Source: an uncultured Commensalibacter sp.
Lineage (GTDB): Bacteria > Pseudomonadota > Alphaproteobacteria > Acetobacterales > Acetobacteraceae
Length of the DNA stretch: 64,000 nucleotides
Reading direction: 5' to 3'
NCBI GenBank assembly: GCA_946699565.1
Contig: CAMPDW010000006.1
Coordinates: 62,001-126,000 of the forward strand
A program made the position numbers and the translations under genes. The first letter of the stretch is position 1. Each line of letters starts with the position of its first letter. Below, one piece after another: positions 38,722 to 47,818 of this stretch. Below the pieces are notes generated by a model. That model was not told the origin of the DNA. It ran no database searches and worked only from the letters and a program-made list of their open reading frames with translations.

Positions 38722-39561
38722 ATGATGAAATATGTTGAATTGGAAAGTCATCAATCTTTTGGCGGACAACAAAAACGGTTTAAACATTGGTCAGCCGTAT
38801 TAGATTGCGAAATGAATTTCTCAATTTATTTGCCACCTGATTATAGAAATAAAAATTTACCTCTATTATATTGGCTTTCTGGTTTAACTTGTAATGATCA
38901 GAATTTTGTAATCAAGGCAGGTGCACAAAAATATGCTGCAGAATTGGGAATGATTTTGGTTATCCCTGATACAAGTCCTCGTGGTGATAAAATTCCTGAT
39001 GATTCATCCTATGATTTAGGACAAGGGGCGAGTTTTTACGTGAATGCGATAACTAAACCTTGGAAAAATCATTATCAGATGTTTGATTACATTTCTATTG
39101 AACTTTCCGAGTTGATCAGGTGGCATTTTAAAACTAACGGAAAACAATCTATTGCTGGACATTCAATGGGAGGTCATGGTGCCTTGATGATGGCTTTCAG
39201 GCATCCCAATCGATTTAATTCGGTTTCAGCTTTTGCCCCGATTGTCAATCCAATGCAGGTTTCATTTGGGAAAAAAGCTTTTTATCATTATCTTGGTGAT
39301 GAGAAAGAAGCATGGCAGATTTATGATAGTTGTTTTTTAATGGAGCACTATAATAATGAACCATTTCCCATATTAATTGATCAGGGAACTGCTGATGAAT
39401 TTCTATCAAAACAACTACAACCAGAACGATTAGAATCTATTGCTCAAAAAAGAAACTGGCCATTCCAATTACGTTGGCAAAAAGATTATGATCATAGCTA
39501 TTATTTCGTCGCTAGCTTTATTCATGATCATTTATTATTTCATCATCAATATTTGAAGTAA
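38722..39561 (+). CDS. fghA: S-formylglutathione hydrolase
   Basis: A 279-residue serine esterase with the family motifs LPLLYWLSGLTCNDQNF, DTSPRG, the nucleophile in IAGHSMGGHGALM, and the later Asp (QGTADEF) and His (DHSYYF) of the triad. It hydrolyses S-formylglutathione to formate and glutathione, completing formaldehyde detoxification begun by frmA. I chose ATG 38722, preceded by AGGAA; the TTG directly after the frmA stop lacks a ribosome site. It is convergent with the SCO-like gene. Confidence 0.93.
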   Translation: MMKYVELESHQSFGGQQKRFKHWSAVLDCEMNFSIYLPPDYRNKNLPLLYWLSGLTCNDQNFVIKAGAQKYAAELGMILVIPDTSPRGDKIPDDSSYDLGQGASFYVNAITKPWKNHYQMFDYISIELSELIRWHFKTNGKQSIAGHSMGGHGALMMAFRHPNRFNSVSAFAPIVNPMQVSFGKKAFYHYLGDEKEAWQIYDSCFLMEHYNNEPFPILIDQGTADEFLSKQLQPERLESIAQKRNWPFQLRWQKDYDHSYYFVASFIHDHLLFHHQYLK

Positions 39562-39628
39562 CTATATATTTTGAATTTATAATTATTATTTTCATATTAA
39601 AAATGATTATTATTTATTTGACCTCTAC

Positions 39629-40237
39629 TCACTGAATAATTGTATCAATTGTTTTTATAATTTGGTCGGTATCTGTTCTCGTTGGAATGGAGGTTTTATA
39701 TTTCCCTTCTGGATCCATAAGGATAAAGTGATCATAAGGTTCAATTAGGATCAAATCATTATTGATTTTTGTTTTTTTAATAGAAACATGATATAGGATT
39801 GAAATATCCCGAAGTGCTAGCTCACCACCTGTTAAGGCAATGATTTTATCATTATATGCTTTCATGCTTAACATTAAACGGTTTGGTGTATCATAATTAG
39901 TATCAAAAGAAATCAAAATAGGTACAAGCTGAGAGGCTTTATTTTTTAAATGTTTCATGATCTCGCCCATTTTGATAAGATCTTTACGACATTGATTATG
40001 TGGACAACGGGTTGCACCAAAATAAATTAGCATCCATTTCCCTCTGAATATTCCATCATTCACAATACTACCTGCAGGGCTGATAAGTTGGAATCCTCCT
40101 CTTATGATGTTGGAATTTCTAGGGGAAACCGCTGTATGATTGGCTGTAAATTTAATTCCAAGGTACATCATGCTTATGATAAAAGCAACGAACAGAAATG
40201 AGATGATCCAGACTGATTTTTTTTGTATTTGTGGCAT
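39629..40237 (-). CDS. SCO1/SenC-like thioredoxin-fold protein with CX4C motif
   Basis: A 202-residue protein with an N-terminal membrane anchor (about 9-29) and an SCO-like thioredoxin fold: FRGKWMLIYFGATRCPHNQC, then YDHFILMDPEGKY, which supplies the conserved His. SCO proteins chaperone copper to cytochrome oxidase or act as thiol reductases. The usual copper motif is CxxxC; here codons read Cys-Pro-His-Asn-Gln-Cys, one residue longer. The gene follows polA with a two-base gap. It may have a redox rather than standard Cu(A) role; only a bd oxidase is seen in this window. Confidence 0.7.
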   Translation of the reverse strand: MPQIQKKSVWIISFLFVAFIISMMYLGIKFTANHTAVSPRNSNIIRGGFQLISPAGSIVNDGIFRGKWMLIYFGATRCPHNQCRKDLIKMGEIMKHLKNKASQLVPILISFDTNYDTPNRLMLSMKAYNDKIIALTGGELALRDISILYHVSIKKTKINNDLILIEPYDHFILMDPEGKYKTSIPTRTDTDQIIKTIDTIIQ

Positions 40238-40239
40238 GA

Positions 40240-43017
40240 TTAATGCGCCTCAGCCCAGTTTTTTCCTATTCCAGCCTCGACAACAAGGGGAATAGAAAGG
40301 TTAACAGTATTTTCCATGGTTTGTTTAACGATATTTACGAATGTTTTGGCGTAATCTGTTTGCACTTCAAAAAGTAATTCGTCATGAACCTGTAATAACA
40401 TGCGAGCTGGAAGTTTTTTTTCTACGATAACTTTATCCATATCTCGCATTGCACATTTAATAATATCAGCTGCTCCACCCTGGATAGGAGCGTTAATAGC
40501 TTGACGTTCAGCATAGGCTTTTTGTGAACCTTTGCTATTTTTGATACCAGCAATCCAGCATTTTCTGCCAAAAGGTGTAAGAACATAGCCTTTTTCTTTT
40601 GCTTCTTCCTGAACGTTTTGCATATAGCCCCTTATTTCTGGATAGCGTTTGAAATAAGTATCAATGTATTGTTTAGCAATAGATGTAGAGACATTTAATT
40701 GTTTAGCTAATCCAAAAGCACTAATTCCATAAATAATTCCAAAATTGATGGCTTTTGCCTGTCGACGCAGTAAAGGTTGCATTTCAGATATTGGAATATT
40801 AAAAACCTCAGAAGCTGTACGGGCGTGAATATCTTCGTTATGAATAAAGGACTTTTTTAGTTGAGGAATATTTGCAACATGTGCAAGAAGCCTTAATTCA
40901 ATTTGAGAATAATCTGCAGAAATAAGAACATGACCAGGTGCAGCAATGAATGCTTCTCTGATCTTCCCGCCTTCTTCTGTTCGAATGGGTATATTTTGTA
41001 AGTTGGGGTCATTAGAAGATAAACGACCAGTAACAGTTCCAACCATATTAAAACTGGTATGTACACGTTTTGTTTCTAGATTTATTTCCTTAACCAACGC
41101 GTCGGTATAAGTTGATTTCAATTTTGCTAATTGTCGCCAAGCTAATAATTTTTCAGCAATATCATACCCTTGATCACTAAGCTCTTGTAATATTTTGACA
41201 TCGGTCCCCCATTTACCAGATTTCATTCGTTTTCCACCAGGTAAATTCATTTGATCAAAAAGGATCTCTCCTAGCTGTTTAGGGGAGGCCAGATTAAATT
41301 TTTTACCAGCGATATGATAGATTTCTTTTTCTTGTTCGTCCATTTTTTCGGTAAAAGTGGCAGAAAGTTTTTGAAGTAAAGATGCATCAATCATAACCCC
41401 ATCCTGTTCCATTTTGGTCAGAATTGGAATTAAAGGACGTTCAATTTCCTCATAAAGGTTTAAAACATGTTCGGTTCTTAATTGAGGTCGTAAAATTTCC
41501 CATAAACGTAAAGTAACATCTGCATCTTCTCCTGCATATTCAGTTGCTTTTTCAATGGAAATTTGGGTAAAGGGAATATGTTTACGACCAGTTCCTGTTA
41601 ATTCATTATAAGATATTGTTTTATGATCTAGATGACGTTTTGCTAACTCATCCATTCCATGTCGATGTTCACCTGCGGCCAGACTATAGGAAATAATCAT
41701 TGTGTCATCATAAGGGGCTGGTTGACAAAATCCATTATGTTCCAAGACAAGAAAATCGTATTTGGCATTATGAAAAATTTTGAGTATAGAAGGATCTTTT
41801 AGAATTGGGTTAAGATGCTGAATAACATCTTTTAATGAAATTTGTTCAGGTTTTAGTAATTTTCCTTCCAGCTGATGATTAATAGGGATATAACAGGCTT
41901 TACTTGGTGCTATGGCTAGAGAGAGCCCGACAAGATTAGCCTTTAATGCATTTAAGTTATCAGTTTCAGTATCCACAGCACAAAAATGCGTTTCTTGAAT
42001 TTGATCTATCCATTTTTGGAGTTGGGTAATATTAATAATGGTTTTATAATGGTAGTAAGGGGCAGTCAGAACTGCTTGGTTTTGTTTAGAACTAAAATCT
42101 ACTTTCTGTTGCGAAGCATGATGAGTGGTAGTCACGTTTTGAGATGTTTTTGTCCAGCGACTTAAGATTGAATAAAACCCATGTTTTTGCAGCCACGCTG
42201 TTACCTTTTCAGGATCGGCTTTACAACAATTTAATTGATCAATTGGAGTAGGTAGAGGAATATCATCTTTGAGCCGAACAAGTTGATAGGAAATCCGAGC
42301 ATTATCTTGGTTTGCTTCAAGATTATCGCGTCGTTTAGATGGTTTCATTATAGGGATGGCAGCCAGAATATCTTCTAGTTGTCCATATTCACGGATTAAA
42401 GTTGCTGCAGTTTTAGGTCCTATGCCAGGTACGCCAGGTACATTGTCAACAGAATCCCCCATCAATGCCTGTAAAGAAATCATCTCTTTAGGAGAAACGC
42501 CGAATTTGGCTTGTACTTCATCAATTTTAATAATTTTTTCTTTGATAGGATCCTGCATTTGAATATGTTCGTTAATTAATTGCATCAGATCTTTATCAGA
42601 AGAAATAATTGTGCATCGTCCTCCATCTGCAACGATGGCTTTGGCATAGCTGGCGATTAGGTCATCAGCTTCCCATCCTGCCATTTCGATCGTTGGTAAT
42701 TCAAGAATTTTCGAGACTTCCCGAACAAGTGAAAATTGTGGGATAAGTTCTTCAGGTGGAGGAGGTCTGTGAGCTTTATAAGCAGGATAAATATCATTCC
42801 TGAAAGTTTTTCTTCCTGCATCAAAGATAACAGCCATATGGCTAGCTACACGATCACGGATAAGTTTTATCATCATATTGGTAAAACCATAAACCGCATT
42901 GACGGGTTTACCTGATGGATCCGTCATTAAAGGAATGGCGTGAAAGGCACGAAAAACAAATCCAGATCCATCAACAAGGATTAAATGTTTTTGATTTGAT
43001 GCAGAAGATGAGGTCAT
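40240..43017 (-). CDS. polA: DNA polymerase I
   Basis: A 925-residue polymerase with three complete domains: 5'-3' exonuclease (YPAYKAHRPPPPEEL, GWEADDLIASYA), 3'-5' exonuclease with the acidic residues intact (AVDTETDNL, NAKYDFLVLE, YAGEDADVTL), and polymerase (SADYSQIELRLLAHV, QAKAINFGIIYG, QVHDELLFEV). It acts in Okazaki fragment processing and repair. The intact proofreading motifs are worth noting because some alphaproteobacterial PolA have lost them. It is followed at once by the SCO-like gene; the zf-CHCC gene lies 8 bases upstream. Confidence 0.96.
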   Translation of the reverse strand: MTSSSASNQKHLILVDGSGFVFRAFHAIPLMTDPSGKPVNAVYGFTNMMIKLIRDRVASHMAVIFDAGRKTFRNDIYPAYKAHRPPPPEELIPQFSLVREVSKILELPTIEMAGWEADDLIASYAKAIVADGGRCTIISSDKDLMQLINEHIQMQDPIKEKIIKIDEVQAKFGVSPKEMISLQALMGDSVDNVPGVPGIGPKTAATLIREYGQLEDILAAIPIMKPSKRRDNLEANQDNARISYQLVRLKDDIPLPTPIDQLNCCKADPEKVTAWLQKHGFYSILSRWTKTSQNVTTTHHASQQKVDFSSKQNQAVLTAPYYHYKTIINITQLQKWIDQIQETHFCAVDTETDNLNALKANLVGLSLAIAPSKACYIPINHQLEGKLLKPEQISLKDVIQHLNPILKDPSILKIFHNAKYDFLVLEHNGFCQPAPYDDTMIISYSLAAGEHRHGMDELAKRHLDHKTISYNELTGTGRKHIPFTQISIEKATEYAGEDADVTLRLWEILRPQLRTEHVLNLYEEIERPLIPILTKMEQDGVMIDASLLQKLSATFTEKMDEQEKEIYHIAGKKFNLASPKQLGEILFDQMNLPGGKRMKSGKWGTDVKILQELSDQGYDIAEKLLAWRQLAKLKSTYTDALVKEINLETKRVHTSFNMVGTVTGRLSSNDPNLQNIPIRTEEGGKIREAFIAAPGHVLISADYSQIELRLLAHVANIPQLKKSFIHNEDIHARTASEVFNIPISEMQPLLRRQAKAINFGIIYGISAFGLAKQLNVSTSIAKQYIDTYFKRYPEIRGYMQNVQEEAKEKGYVLTPFGRKCWIAGIKNSKGSQKAYAERQAINAPIQGGAADIIKCAMRDMDKVIVEKKLPARMLLQVHDELLFEVQTDYAKTFVNIVKQTMENTVNLSIPLVVEAGIGKNWAEAH

Positions 43018-43025
43018 GAAAAATG

Positions 43026-43226
43026 TTAATTTGCTTCAGAAGGTTTATAAACAAATAATTTTGAGCAATAAGGACAGGTTACTTGTCCGTTTTTAAGCCT
43101 CAAAAAGATCTGTGGATGACCCAGAGCAGAGTGGTCACCTTCGCATGCTACAACTTTAGAAGAAGTATAAACGGTTTCAACTGGTTTGGCAGGAAAAGTA
43201 GCTGTTGAATCAGTTTCTAAATTCAT
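43026..43226 (-). CDS. zf-CHCC zinc-finger protein
   Basis: A 66-residue protein with the CHCC pattern: Cys in VVACEGDHSALGHP, its His, and CPYCS near the C-terminus, followed by an aromatic residue. This is the small bacterial relative of the mitochondrial complex I subunit NDUFS6 and is widespread in Alphaproteobacteria. The domain binds zinc; the cellular role in bacteria is not settled. It lies 8 bases before polA on the same strand and is probably co-transcribed. Confidence 0.8.
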   Translation of the reverse strand: MNLETDSTATFPAKPVETVYTSSKVVACEGDHSALGHPQIFLRLKNGQVTCPYCSKLFVYKPSEAN

Positions 43227-43292
43227 AAAATTACCCTTGTTTAATTGTTTAAAACTTGTCTTTTATAAAAATAAATTTTAGTTTGAACAACT

Positions 43293-44411
43293 ATGTTTTT
43301 AAATCGTCTAGGTTCAATTTATTTATATAAACTTTGTTTTTTTTTCCTGATTGGGATTTATTTCTTAGTTCAACATTGTACTATAGCCTATGCAGAAGTT
43401 AAAGTGAAGCGTTCAGTTTTGAATACATACTCTATTAATGATGATCTTTATATTCGGTATAAAAAGCTGGTTCCCGCTGATTTATGGTGGAACATGTCAG
43501 ATCATGCTCGTATTCCTGTGCGTATATGGCGTGCAACACCCCAAAAGGCAATTATTTTGGCTTTACACGGGTTTAATGATAGTCGTGATGCATGGGAAGA
43601 CTCAGCGGAATATTTTGTTCAAGCAGGCATAACTTTATATTCTCCAGATCAAAGGGGTTTTGGACAAGCACCTTTACGTGGAAAATGGGCTGGTAGCCGT
43701 CGGATGATTAATGATGTTATTGAGGAAATAACATTTTTAAAAAACCAATATTCTAAAATACCCTTGTATGTTATGGGGGAGAGTATGGGAGGTGCGGTTG
43801 CTATGTGTGTGGCTTCCCGTCCCAATATTCCAAAAGTTGATGGTTATATTTTACTAGCTCCAGCCGTATGGGGACATAAACAGTTGGGATTGGTTGTCGA
43901 TGTTGTTTTGCGTACGGTCAATATGATTGCACCTAATTGGCAATTAAGTGAAAAAAGTGCTCCAGTAACCATTAGGGCAAGTGATAATGATGAATCTTTG
44001 TTACGCTTATATTTTGATCCGTTGTCGATGCATAATGTCCGTGTAAGAGCTTTGTACGGGTTGGTAAATTTGATGAGTAAGGCAGCAAAGACAAGTTCTT
44101 ATATTCATTCTCCAACTTTGGTTTTATATGGGGATAATGATCAGCTTGTTCCGGCACATTCAATGAAAAAAATTTGGAGGCAATTTCCTGTTTGGGTAAG
44201 GAAAGACTACGTTCCGGGGGGATACCATTTATTATTGCGTGACAAAAATCGTGAAATTGTGGCACAAGATATTATAAGTTGGATTTTTAATCCTGATCAG
44301 CTTTTGCCATCGGGTGGAGACATCTCAGCTTCAACCTGGTTATTCATTCATGGGAAAGAAAAAGTGCCGATTTATTTTCCTAGTCAAGCAGATACAATTA
44401 TAAAAAAATAA
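43293..44411 (+). CDS. Secreted alpha/beta hydrolase (monoacylglycerol lipase-like)
   Basis: A 372-residue protein with an N-terminal hydrophobic export signal (about 10-30) and a serine-hydrolase fold of the lysophospholipase/monoacylglycerol lipase family: oxyanion ILALHGFNDSR, nucleophile elbow VMGESMGGAVAM, late Asp in LYGDNDQLVP and His in PGGYHLLLRD. It likely cleaves an ester lipid in the envelope. It is convergent with cysN and has no obvious operon partner. The preferred substrate cannot be told from sequence. Confidence 0.8.
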   Translation: MFLNRLGSIYLYKLCFFFLIGIYFLVQHCTIAYAEVKVKRSVLNTYSINDDLYIRYKKLVPADLWWNMSDHARIPVRIWRATPQKAIILALHGFNDSRDAWEDSAEYFVQAGITLYSPDQRGFGQAPLRGKWAGSRRMINDVIEEITFLKNQYSKIPLYVMGESMGGAVAMCVASRPNIPKVDGYILLAPAVWGHKQLGLVVDVVLRTVNMIAPNWQLSEKSAPVTIRASDNDESLLRLYFDPLSMHNVRVRALYGLVNLMSKAAKTSSYIHSPTLVLYGDNDQLVPAHSMKKIWRQFPVWVRKDYVPGGYHLLLRDKNREIVAQDIISWIFNPDQLLPSGGDISASTWLFIHGKEKVPIYFPSQADTIIKK

Positions 44412-44457
44412 AAGTTGATATATCTTTAAATAAAGGAAAATAATAACTTTAAATGAT

Positions 44458-45789
44458 CTAGTTTTGAAGCAAAACTGCCCCTAAAGTACGGTTGGTCGCT
44501 GTATCGACGAGGATGGCTGAACCCACTTCTTTTGCTTGGTTATAGGATAAAACAGGGATTGGGTGTTGCAAGATTAAGGAAACCTGCCCAATACTGTTTT
44601 TTTGTAAATCTTTGACGGGTTCTTTTTCCAAATTATGTATATTCAAATGATTATGAATTGATGAAATTTTTGCCTTGATCCAACGGTGACCATGTTTTAA
44701 CCAATAAAGTCTTCCAATAATCAAAGCTTCATCATCCAGCCATGCCAAGGTAGCGTAGACTTCTTTTTGTAATGGAGGTATGGAAGGAGAAGTTATCCAG
44801 TCTCCACGGGAAGTATCAATTTCTTGGTCGAGAATTAATCCAACTGATTTACCTGCTTCGGCATAAGCGATTTCGTTTTGTAAAGCATCGGCAAAAATCT
44901 TAGCGATTTTTGCTTTTAATCCCGAAGGTTGTATAACAATTTCATCTTGTGGTTTAACAGTTCCTGCCGCTATTTTCCCCCAGAAAATTCTTTGTCCATG
45001 TTGGGTAGGGTTGGTTTTAGAATCAGATAGTTTTTGAACATATTGAACGGGAAAGTACAAAGGACTTTTAACAGTATGTTGTTGTGAAGGTAATTCGGTT
45101 AGGGCGTCTAAAAGACTTGGTCCTTGATAGACTTTTTTACATAAGCTATAGTTTTGCTTATCCGCTTTGGTTGAAATGATATTATAACCTTTTAATGCCG
45201 AAATAGGGATGATATGTGTAATGGATATATTGGCCTGTTGAGTGAATTTTTCCAATGCCGTTTTAATATGTAAAAAGGCAGAATCAGGATCTTTAACGGC
45301 ATCCAGTTTATTAATGGCGAATAGGATTGAAGGTACTTTTAAAAGATTGGCGAGTAATGTATGACGACGTGTTTGAAGCAATAAGTCAACATTTTCCATC
45401 TCCCAATTTAATTTTGTTGCATCAACTAGAATGACGGCAGCATCACTATTGCTGGCAGCGGTAACCATGTTTCTTGTATATTGGTCATGACCTGGTGCAT
45501 CAGCAATAATGAAATTACGCGTTGGAGTGGCAAAATAACGGTATGCTACATCAATTGTGATTCCTTGTTCCCGTTCGGCCTGTAATCCATCTGTAAGTTT
45601 AGCAAGATCATAAGAATGATTTGTTGAAAACTGTTGTTGTATGCCAAATAACTGATCGGCAAGAATTGCCTTACTATCAAGTAATAAACGGCCAATTAAC
45701 GTGCTTTTACCATCATCAACACTTCCTGCGGTCAGGAATTTTAATGTGTGATGAGAATGAGAGACTGAATGCTGGGATGAAGATGTCAT
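44458..45789 (-). CDS. cysN: Sulfate adenylyltransferase subunit 1 (GTPase)
   Basis: A 443-residue EF-Tu-like GTPase: GSVDDGKSTLIGRLL, the switch region ITIDVAYRYF, DAPGHDQYTRNMV and NKLDA, then two beta-barrel domains. It drives ATP sulfurylase activity of CysD to make adenylylsulfate. There is no fused CysC kinase domain, consistent with the direct APS-reductase type of CysH upstream. It follows cysD after 32 bases. It is last in the cysH-cysD-cysN run. Confidence 0.93.
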   Translation of the reverse strand: MTSSSQHSVSHSHHTLKFLTAGSVDDGKSTLIGRLLLDSKAILADQLFGIQQQFSTNHSYDLAKLTDGLQAEREQGITIDVAYRYFATPTRNFIIADAPGHDQYTRNMVTAASNSDAAVILVDATKLNWEMENVDLLLQTRRHTLLANLLKVPSILFAINKLDAVKDPDSAFLHIKTALEKFTQQANISITHIIPISALKGYNIISTKADKQNYSLCKKVYQGPSLLDALTELPSQQHTVKSPLYFPVQYVQKLSDSKTNPTQHGQRIFWGKIAAGTVKPQDEIVIQPSGLKAKIAKIFADALQNEIAYAEAGKSVGLILDQEIDTSRGDWITSPSIPPLQKEVYATLAWLDDEALIIGRLYWLKHGHRWIKAKISSIHNHLNIHNLEKEPVKDLQKNSIGQVSLILQHPIPVLSYNQAKEVGSAILVDTATNRTLGAVLLQN

Positions 45790-45821
45790 GGTGTATTCCT
45801 TAAAAATTAGGTATAGAAAGA

Positions 45822-46736
45822 TTAGAAATAACCTTCAAGTTTACGTTTTTCCATTGAAGCTTCCGAGGTCTGGTCATCCATACGGGTTGCACCACGTTCA
45901 CTAATTGTGACAGTAGTTGTTTCCTTAACAATATCTTTAGCTGTTTTTGCATTACTTTCAATAGGACAGGTACAGGTCATGTCACCGACGGTGCGAAAAC
46001 GAACTATTTTAATGAGGATTTTTTCATTTTGCTTAGGCTGGGTAACTTCAGTTACGGGAACAAGCAAGCCTTTACGCGGAATAACTTCACGTTGATGCGC
46101 ATAATAGAGGTTGGGTAAGGGAATATTTTCCTGTTCAATATAACGCCATACATCATATTCAGTCCAGTTGGAGATTGGAAAAACACGAAAATTTTCACCT
46201 AGATGAATTCTTGTATTGAAAAGATTCCATAGTTCCGGTCGTTGATCTTTGGGTTGCCATTGACCAAAAGAATCACGATGCGAAAAAATTCTTTCTTTAG
46301 CACGGGCCTTTTCCTCATCACGGCGAGCCCCTCCAATTAATGCATCAAAACCAAATTCTTCAATGGCTTCTAATAAGGTTACGGATTGATGTGGATTACG
46401 GCTTTCTAAGGGGTGAGATAATCTGACGGTTCCTCGTTTTATTGAGTCTTCGACAAAGCGAATGATTAAATTTGCTTTTAACGTTTGTGCTGTTTGATCA
46501 CGAAATTGAATGACTTCTGGGAAATTATGTCCTGTATCGATCATGAGTAGTGGAAAAGGGAAACATCCTTGTCCAAAAGCTTTTTCAGCGAGTCTTAATA
46601 AAACACAAGAGTCTTTGCCACCAGAAAATAATAGGGCTGGTTTTTCAAAGGAACCAGCCACCTCACGCATGACGAATACAGCCTCTTCTTCCAGATCATT
46701 TAGGGCAGAATTTGGAGAAGATATGGAAAAATTCAT
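45822..46736 (-). CDS. cysD: Sulfate adenylyltransferase subunit 2
   Basis: A 304-residue PP-loop ATP sulfurylase subunit with LLFSGGKDSCVLLRLA, ALIGGARRDEEKARAKERI, FPISNWTEYDVWRYI and the C-terminal MGDMTCTCPI-like region. With CysN it adenylylates sulfate. The start is ATG 46736, preceded by AAGG at ten bases; the two codons upstream (TTG 46742) are not needed. It lies 25 bases after cysH. Confidence 0.93.
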   Translation of the reverse strand: MNFSISSPNSALNDLEEEAVFVMREVAGSFEKPALLFSGGKDSCVLLRLAEKAFGQGCFPFPLLMIDTGHNFPEVIQFRDQTAQTLKANLIIRFVEDSIKRGTVRLSHPLESRNPHQSVTLLEAIEEFGFDALIGGARRDEEKARAKERIFSHRDSFGQWQPKDQRPELWNLFNTRIHLGENFRVFPISNWTEYDVWRYIEQENIPLPNLYYAHQREVIPRKGLLVPVTEVTQPKQNEKILIKIVRFRTVGDMTCTCPIESNAKTAKDIVKETTTVTISERGATRMDDQTSEASMEKRKLEGYF

Positions 46737-46761
46737 GATCAAAGAACCTTATTAAAATTTG

Positions 46762-47538
46762 TTAAGACTGATAAGAATTGAAAGAAATAGGTTTACTGAC
46801 ATGAAGTCCGCATTCTTTGGTTTCATTCTGTTCCCACCACCATCGGCCGGCTCTAAAATCTTCGCCAAGAGTGATGGCACGAGTACAAGGTTTGCATCCG
46901 ATACTGACAAAAAAATGATCATGAAGCGTATTATAGGGCACATGATGTGTTTTAACATAGTACCATACATCTCCATTGGTCCAATCAAGTAAAGGATTTA
47001 GCTTTACTTCAGGTTGGTCTTTTTCTTTGTCTTCAGGTTCTATTGCTTGAAGATTAGCCCGGAAATTTGATTGTTCTTTACGTAATCCTGTTATCCAACC
47101 TTTATAATTTCGTAAAAGGTCAGTCAGCGGGATCAGTTTCCTGATGTGGCAACATTCTTTACGAAGTTCAGTTGATTGGTAAATCGCATTTTTACCATTT
47201 TTTTTAATATAATTTTGAGTTGTTTTTTTGTTTGGATAATAGCTTTTTATTTTTATATCGTAATATATTTCCGCCTGATTTTTTAAGGCTAGTGTTTCAG
47301 GATGGAGTTTTAATGTATCCAGCATAGAAATTTGAATGGATAGATTAAGCTGATGGATAAGATCAGTAATTATCATATCTTCTACGCCTAGGCTAGTTGC
47401 TTGAACTAAAGGTGAATAATCCTGATTTATTTTTTGCAGAAAAGACTTTGTTCGTTTGAGTTTTTGTTCATATTGATCACTAGCGTGTTTGGAATAATAT
47501 TCAAGTGGTGTCATTTTGAAACATTTACCTTGATTCAT
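46762..47538 (-). CDS. cysH: Adenylylsulfate (APS) reductase, thioredoxin-dependent
   Basis: A 258-residue PP-loop reductase. The pair ECCHIRK and the later CKPC (SIGCKPCTRAITLGEDFR) form the CC...CxxC signature of 4Fe-4S-containing APS reductases, and the catalytic Cys is in the C-terminal KECGLH. It reduces adenylylsulfate directly to sulfite, so CysC (APS kinase) is not needed. It heads cysH-cysD-cysN. The start is uncertain: ATG 47538 or ATG 47514, neither with an ideal ribosome site. A leader with a long-range inverted repeat lies upstream. No sulfite reductase gene is in the window. Confidence 0.88.
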   Translation of the reverse strand: MNQGKCFKMTPLEYYSKHASDQYEQKLKRTKSFLQKINQDYSPLVQATSLGVEDMIITDLIHQLNLSIQISMLDTLKLHPETLALKNQAEIYYDIKIKSYYPNKKTTQNYIKKNGKNAIYQSTELRKECCHIRKLIPLTDLLRNYKGWITGLRKEQSNFRANLQAIEPEDKEKDQPEVKLNPLLDWTNGDVWYYVKTHHVPYNTLHDHFFVSIGCKPCTRAITLGEDFRAGRWWWEQNETKECGLHVSKPISFNSYQS

Positions 47539-47540
47539 TT

Positions 47541-47662
47541 AAGGATAATTTATCGTTTAAAACCGAAGGGAGAAATTAAAATTGGGTATTAGTAAGTAGA
47601 TGCTATGCGCTAAAAAAGTTAATACACATTCGTAAGAGTTGTTTCATGCTAAAATTATCCTT
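47541..47662 (-). promoter_or_regulatory. Possible structured leader of cysH
   Basis: Directly upstream of cysH, AAGGATAATTT (47541-47551) has an exact inverted partner AAATTATCCTT (47652-47662) about 100 bases away, so the minus-strand transcript could fold into a closed long stem with a ribosome-site-proximal arm. Inside is a 14-codon minus-strand frame, MKQLLRMCINFFSA. It could be a leader controlling sulfur assimilation, but I cannot match any known riboswitch. Confidence 0.3.
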
Positions 47663-47818
47663 AAATTACTTTAATAGAAAGTAAAATAAATGATATTTTT
47701 TATTTATGCAATAAAAATTGTAATTTATTTATAAATAAATTAATTAATAACTATAAATAATAGTACATATATGCTATAAGGTGTTGATTTATATATCATA
47801 TTTTCTTTTTATAATAAT

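Noticed and set aside
46759..46992. Plus-strand open frame over the end of cysH
   Set aside because: It is antisense to conserved APS reductase motifs, including the C-terminal CKPC and KECGLH regions; a shadow frame.
47541..47662. Known SAM or cysteine riboswitch ahead of cysH
   Set aside because: The sequence does not show the conserved cores I know for SAM classes; only a long-range inverted repeat is supported.
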